Source of the DNA: Chromera velia
Lineage: Eukaryota > Sar > Chromeraceae
Reading direction: 5' to 3'
Assembly (NCBI GenBank): GCA_018398765.1
Contig: JAHBMJ010002124.1
Coordinates: 1 to 22,411 of the forward strand
DNA: 22,411 bases
A model generated the notes under the pieces. The model was not told where the DNA came from and ran no database searches. It saw only the letters and a program-made list of their open reading frames with translations. This document shows positions 21,253 to 22,411 of the stretch, in pieces. Numbering within the stretch: position 1 is the stretch's first letter; each line of letters begins with the position of its first letter. The translations under genes and the position numbers were made by a program.

Positions 21253-22411
21253 CTCTCCTGTCTCGCTGACCCGATAGAATTCATCAAATGAGCCGTGGCG
21301 CTTCCCGCACGGCCTGTAGATCATCTCCCTCTGTGCAATCACGTATTTCGTCATACGAGATTGCAACGCCATTGCAAACCACACCTGCATTCATGAATGG
21401 CTCAATGAATCTTTTGAAGATGCAATAGACATACAAAGATAATCCGAGTTCAGCCAAAAAGAAAAATGCAACCAGGTTTGCCTTCAATCTGGGCACAGAG
21501 AAACAGTCGCAAGGACAGAACCTCCTCTCTCATAAGAAGAGGTCCGAAGACAAATGCATAACATCGAAACGAACTCGCGGGCTTCTCAGCAGTCAAACTG
21601 GAGCTCAGCTGTATGAAGAGGCCGACAGAAAGTCAGAAATGAAAAAAGAAACACGTCCAGACAGGCAGGCAAACCAAAAATCCTGACTGGCTGAATGACT
21701 GACCGAAAGAAAGAGCGAGCAGATGGCAGCACAGAAGAACCAGGCGAAGGCGAGCATCCAGGCAGAGGGAACGCCTTCGACAGGGATCAGTTGCATCCCC
21801 TGCAGAAGCAAATGGAATCAATCACACGAAGAAAGAGAACAGGCTCACGTGCACACAAATTCATTGAGTCGAACACTCAGACAGGGTCGGCTCCCTTCAT
21901 TGAGAGGAGACGATCTGACGTCACGGGAGAGAAGAACATCAACGCAGCTGTGTGTGCACAACAAACTGCATGCCAAAGAGGTAGGTCACCTGAGGGAAAA
22001 CAGCAGGCACAAGGAAGGGGAGCAGATTGATGACAAAGAGACAAGAAATGATTGAACAAAAAAAGAAAAAAAGAGACTGCCCGCCCTCGTACCTCTATGA
22101 AGAGTGCAAAGCAGCATCCAAACATGAGGGTGTCCACAATCATTAACGTGTTGGCCTTCAGCGTTCTCTGCTGCAGCATGTCTCTCATCTCCTCTCGACG
22201 AGCGAACTCTCTGTCTATCAACCTGAGAGAAAGCATGTGGACACGTCCAGAGCGTCTCTTGCGACCACTACAGACACTTCAATTTGCCAGCTCTCATTTC
22301 AGTCAAAATCGAAAGCCCCTCTGCAGAGACCTTCGCAAATCCGTCCATTTCTCGAAACACTTCCGACAAGGAACTATTTTTCTGGCCGTGTTCGCGATGA
22401 TCGTAATCCCC
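16621..22411 (-). CDS. Polytopic membrane protein with long disordered linker and helical C-terminal domain (5' truncated by window)
   Basis: Modelled exons: 22411-22278 (starts outside), 22222-22093, 21799-21704, 21608-21522, 21481-21431, 21384-21271, 21126-21015, 20804-20580, 20524 to about 20401, about 20291-20247, 20005-19969, 19562-18287, 18225-18118, 17782-17716, 17377-17287, 16961-16621. Phases agree throughout; only the 20401/20291 join is ambiguous. About 1010 residues are visible. An amphipathic charged stretch (LIDREFARREEMRDMLQQ) precedes six or seven hydrophobic segments, including NTLMIVDTLMFGCCFALFIE, AWMLAFAWFFCAAICSLFLS, NLVAFFFLAELGLSLYVWFA, GAIFVMVTLAVLVHIRFSIL, GLVHLLFELIVPLFM and LTVVSGIGIAVVVLIVLRTV. 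About 400 Gln/Pro/Ser/Gly-rich residues follow, then a helical domain (FIEDFLALLGEKDAW to ARQKISRALKKVLAAKAKRD) and a Pro/Ser tail. I do not recognise the family. The first four segments loosely recall ORAI channels, and the overall plan a 7TM-RGS receptor; both are weak. Confidence 0.78.
17803..17835. repeat. CA repeat in the intron upstream of the 17782 exon
   Basis: About 16 CA units. In gene sense (minus strand) it is a TG run ending about 20 bases before the acceptor of the exon starting at 17782. Confidence 0.9.
19899..19952. repeat. CA then GA repeat in an intron of the membrane-protein gene
   Basis: CA and GA runs side by side, just downstream (in gene sense) of the 37-nt exon at 20005-19969. 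Sense-strand reading is CT followed by TG. Confidence 0.9.
20921..20962. repeat. CCCT and ATTC tetranucleotide tracts in an intron
   Basis: Short tandem CCCT units are followed by about five ATTC units, between the exons at 21126-21015 and 20804-20580. Simple repeat only. Confidence 0.8.
21169..21251. repeat. Interrupted CA repeat in an intron of the membrane-protein gene
   Basis: About 80 bases of CA repeats with CG and GA interruptions between the exons at 21384-21271 and 21126-21015. It creates long false Cys/Val and His/Thr frames. Confidence 0.9.

Overview
The window is nuclear eukaryotic DNA. The genes are split by many GT-AG introns, coding DNA is GC-rich, introns are full of CT/TG microsatellites, and AT-rich islands lie between some genes. 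An apicomplexan or chromerid-like alveolate is my best guess. The reasons are GCATGC/TGCATGCA motif clusters of the kind bound by ApiAP2 factors, long serine/glutamine/proline-rich proteins, and a possible bipartite leader. The species is not proven. I saw no bacterial operon features, tRNA, rRNA or CRISPR.

Layout. (1) Positions 2-484, plus strand: the 3' coding end of an unrecognised low-complexity protein. (2) 485-1790: an AT-rich intergenic island holding a pentanucleotide repeat and a 370-bp terminal-inverted-repeat element (1226-1595). (3) 8894-1791, minus strand: a nearly complete COG6 gene (conserved oligomeric Golgi complex subunit 6), rebuilt by hand from at least 14 exons. (4) 8895-10098: a probable divergent promoter region with GC-rich palindromes and a GCATGC cluster. 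(5) 10099-11979, plus strand: a lysine/serine-rich, probably nuclear protein with its 5' end unresolved. (6) 11980-12980: a convergent intergenic region with a CA/GA tract, a G-quadruplex-type G-run and an AT-rich stretch. (7) 16382-12981, minus strand: an intronless 1133-residue, largely disordered protein that may carry an N-terminal secretory leader. (8) 22411-16621, minus strand: the 3' part of a 16-exon gene. It encodes a polytopic membrane protein with about 6-7 hydrophobic segments, then a roughly 400-residue disordered region, a helical C-terminal domain and a disordered tail. I could not name its family.

The genes do not form a functional cluster. COG6 acts in retrograde Golgi vesicle tethering, and the others have no recognisable link to it. 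The membrane/disordered/helical protein is the best candidate for something undescribed. All exon joins were inferred by hand from splice signals, reading phase and (for COG6) family similarity, so boundaries are models. RNA-seq would settle them.
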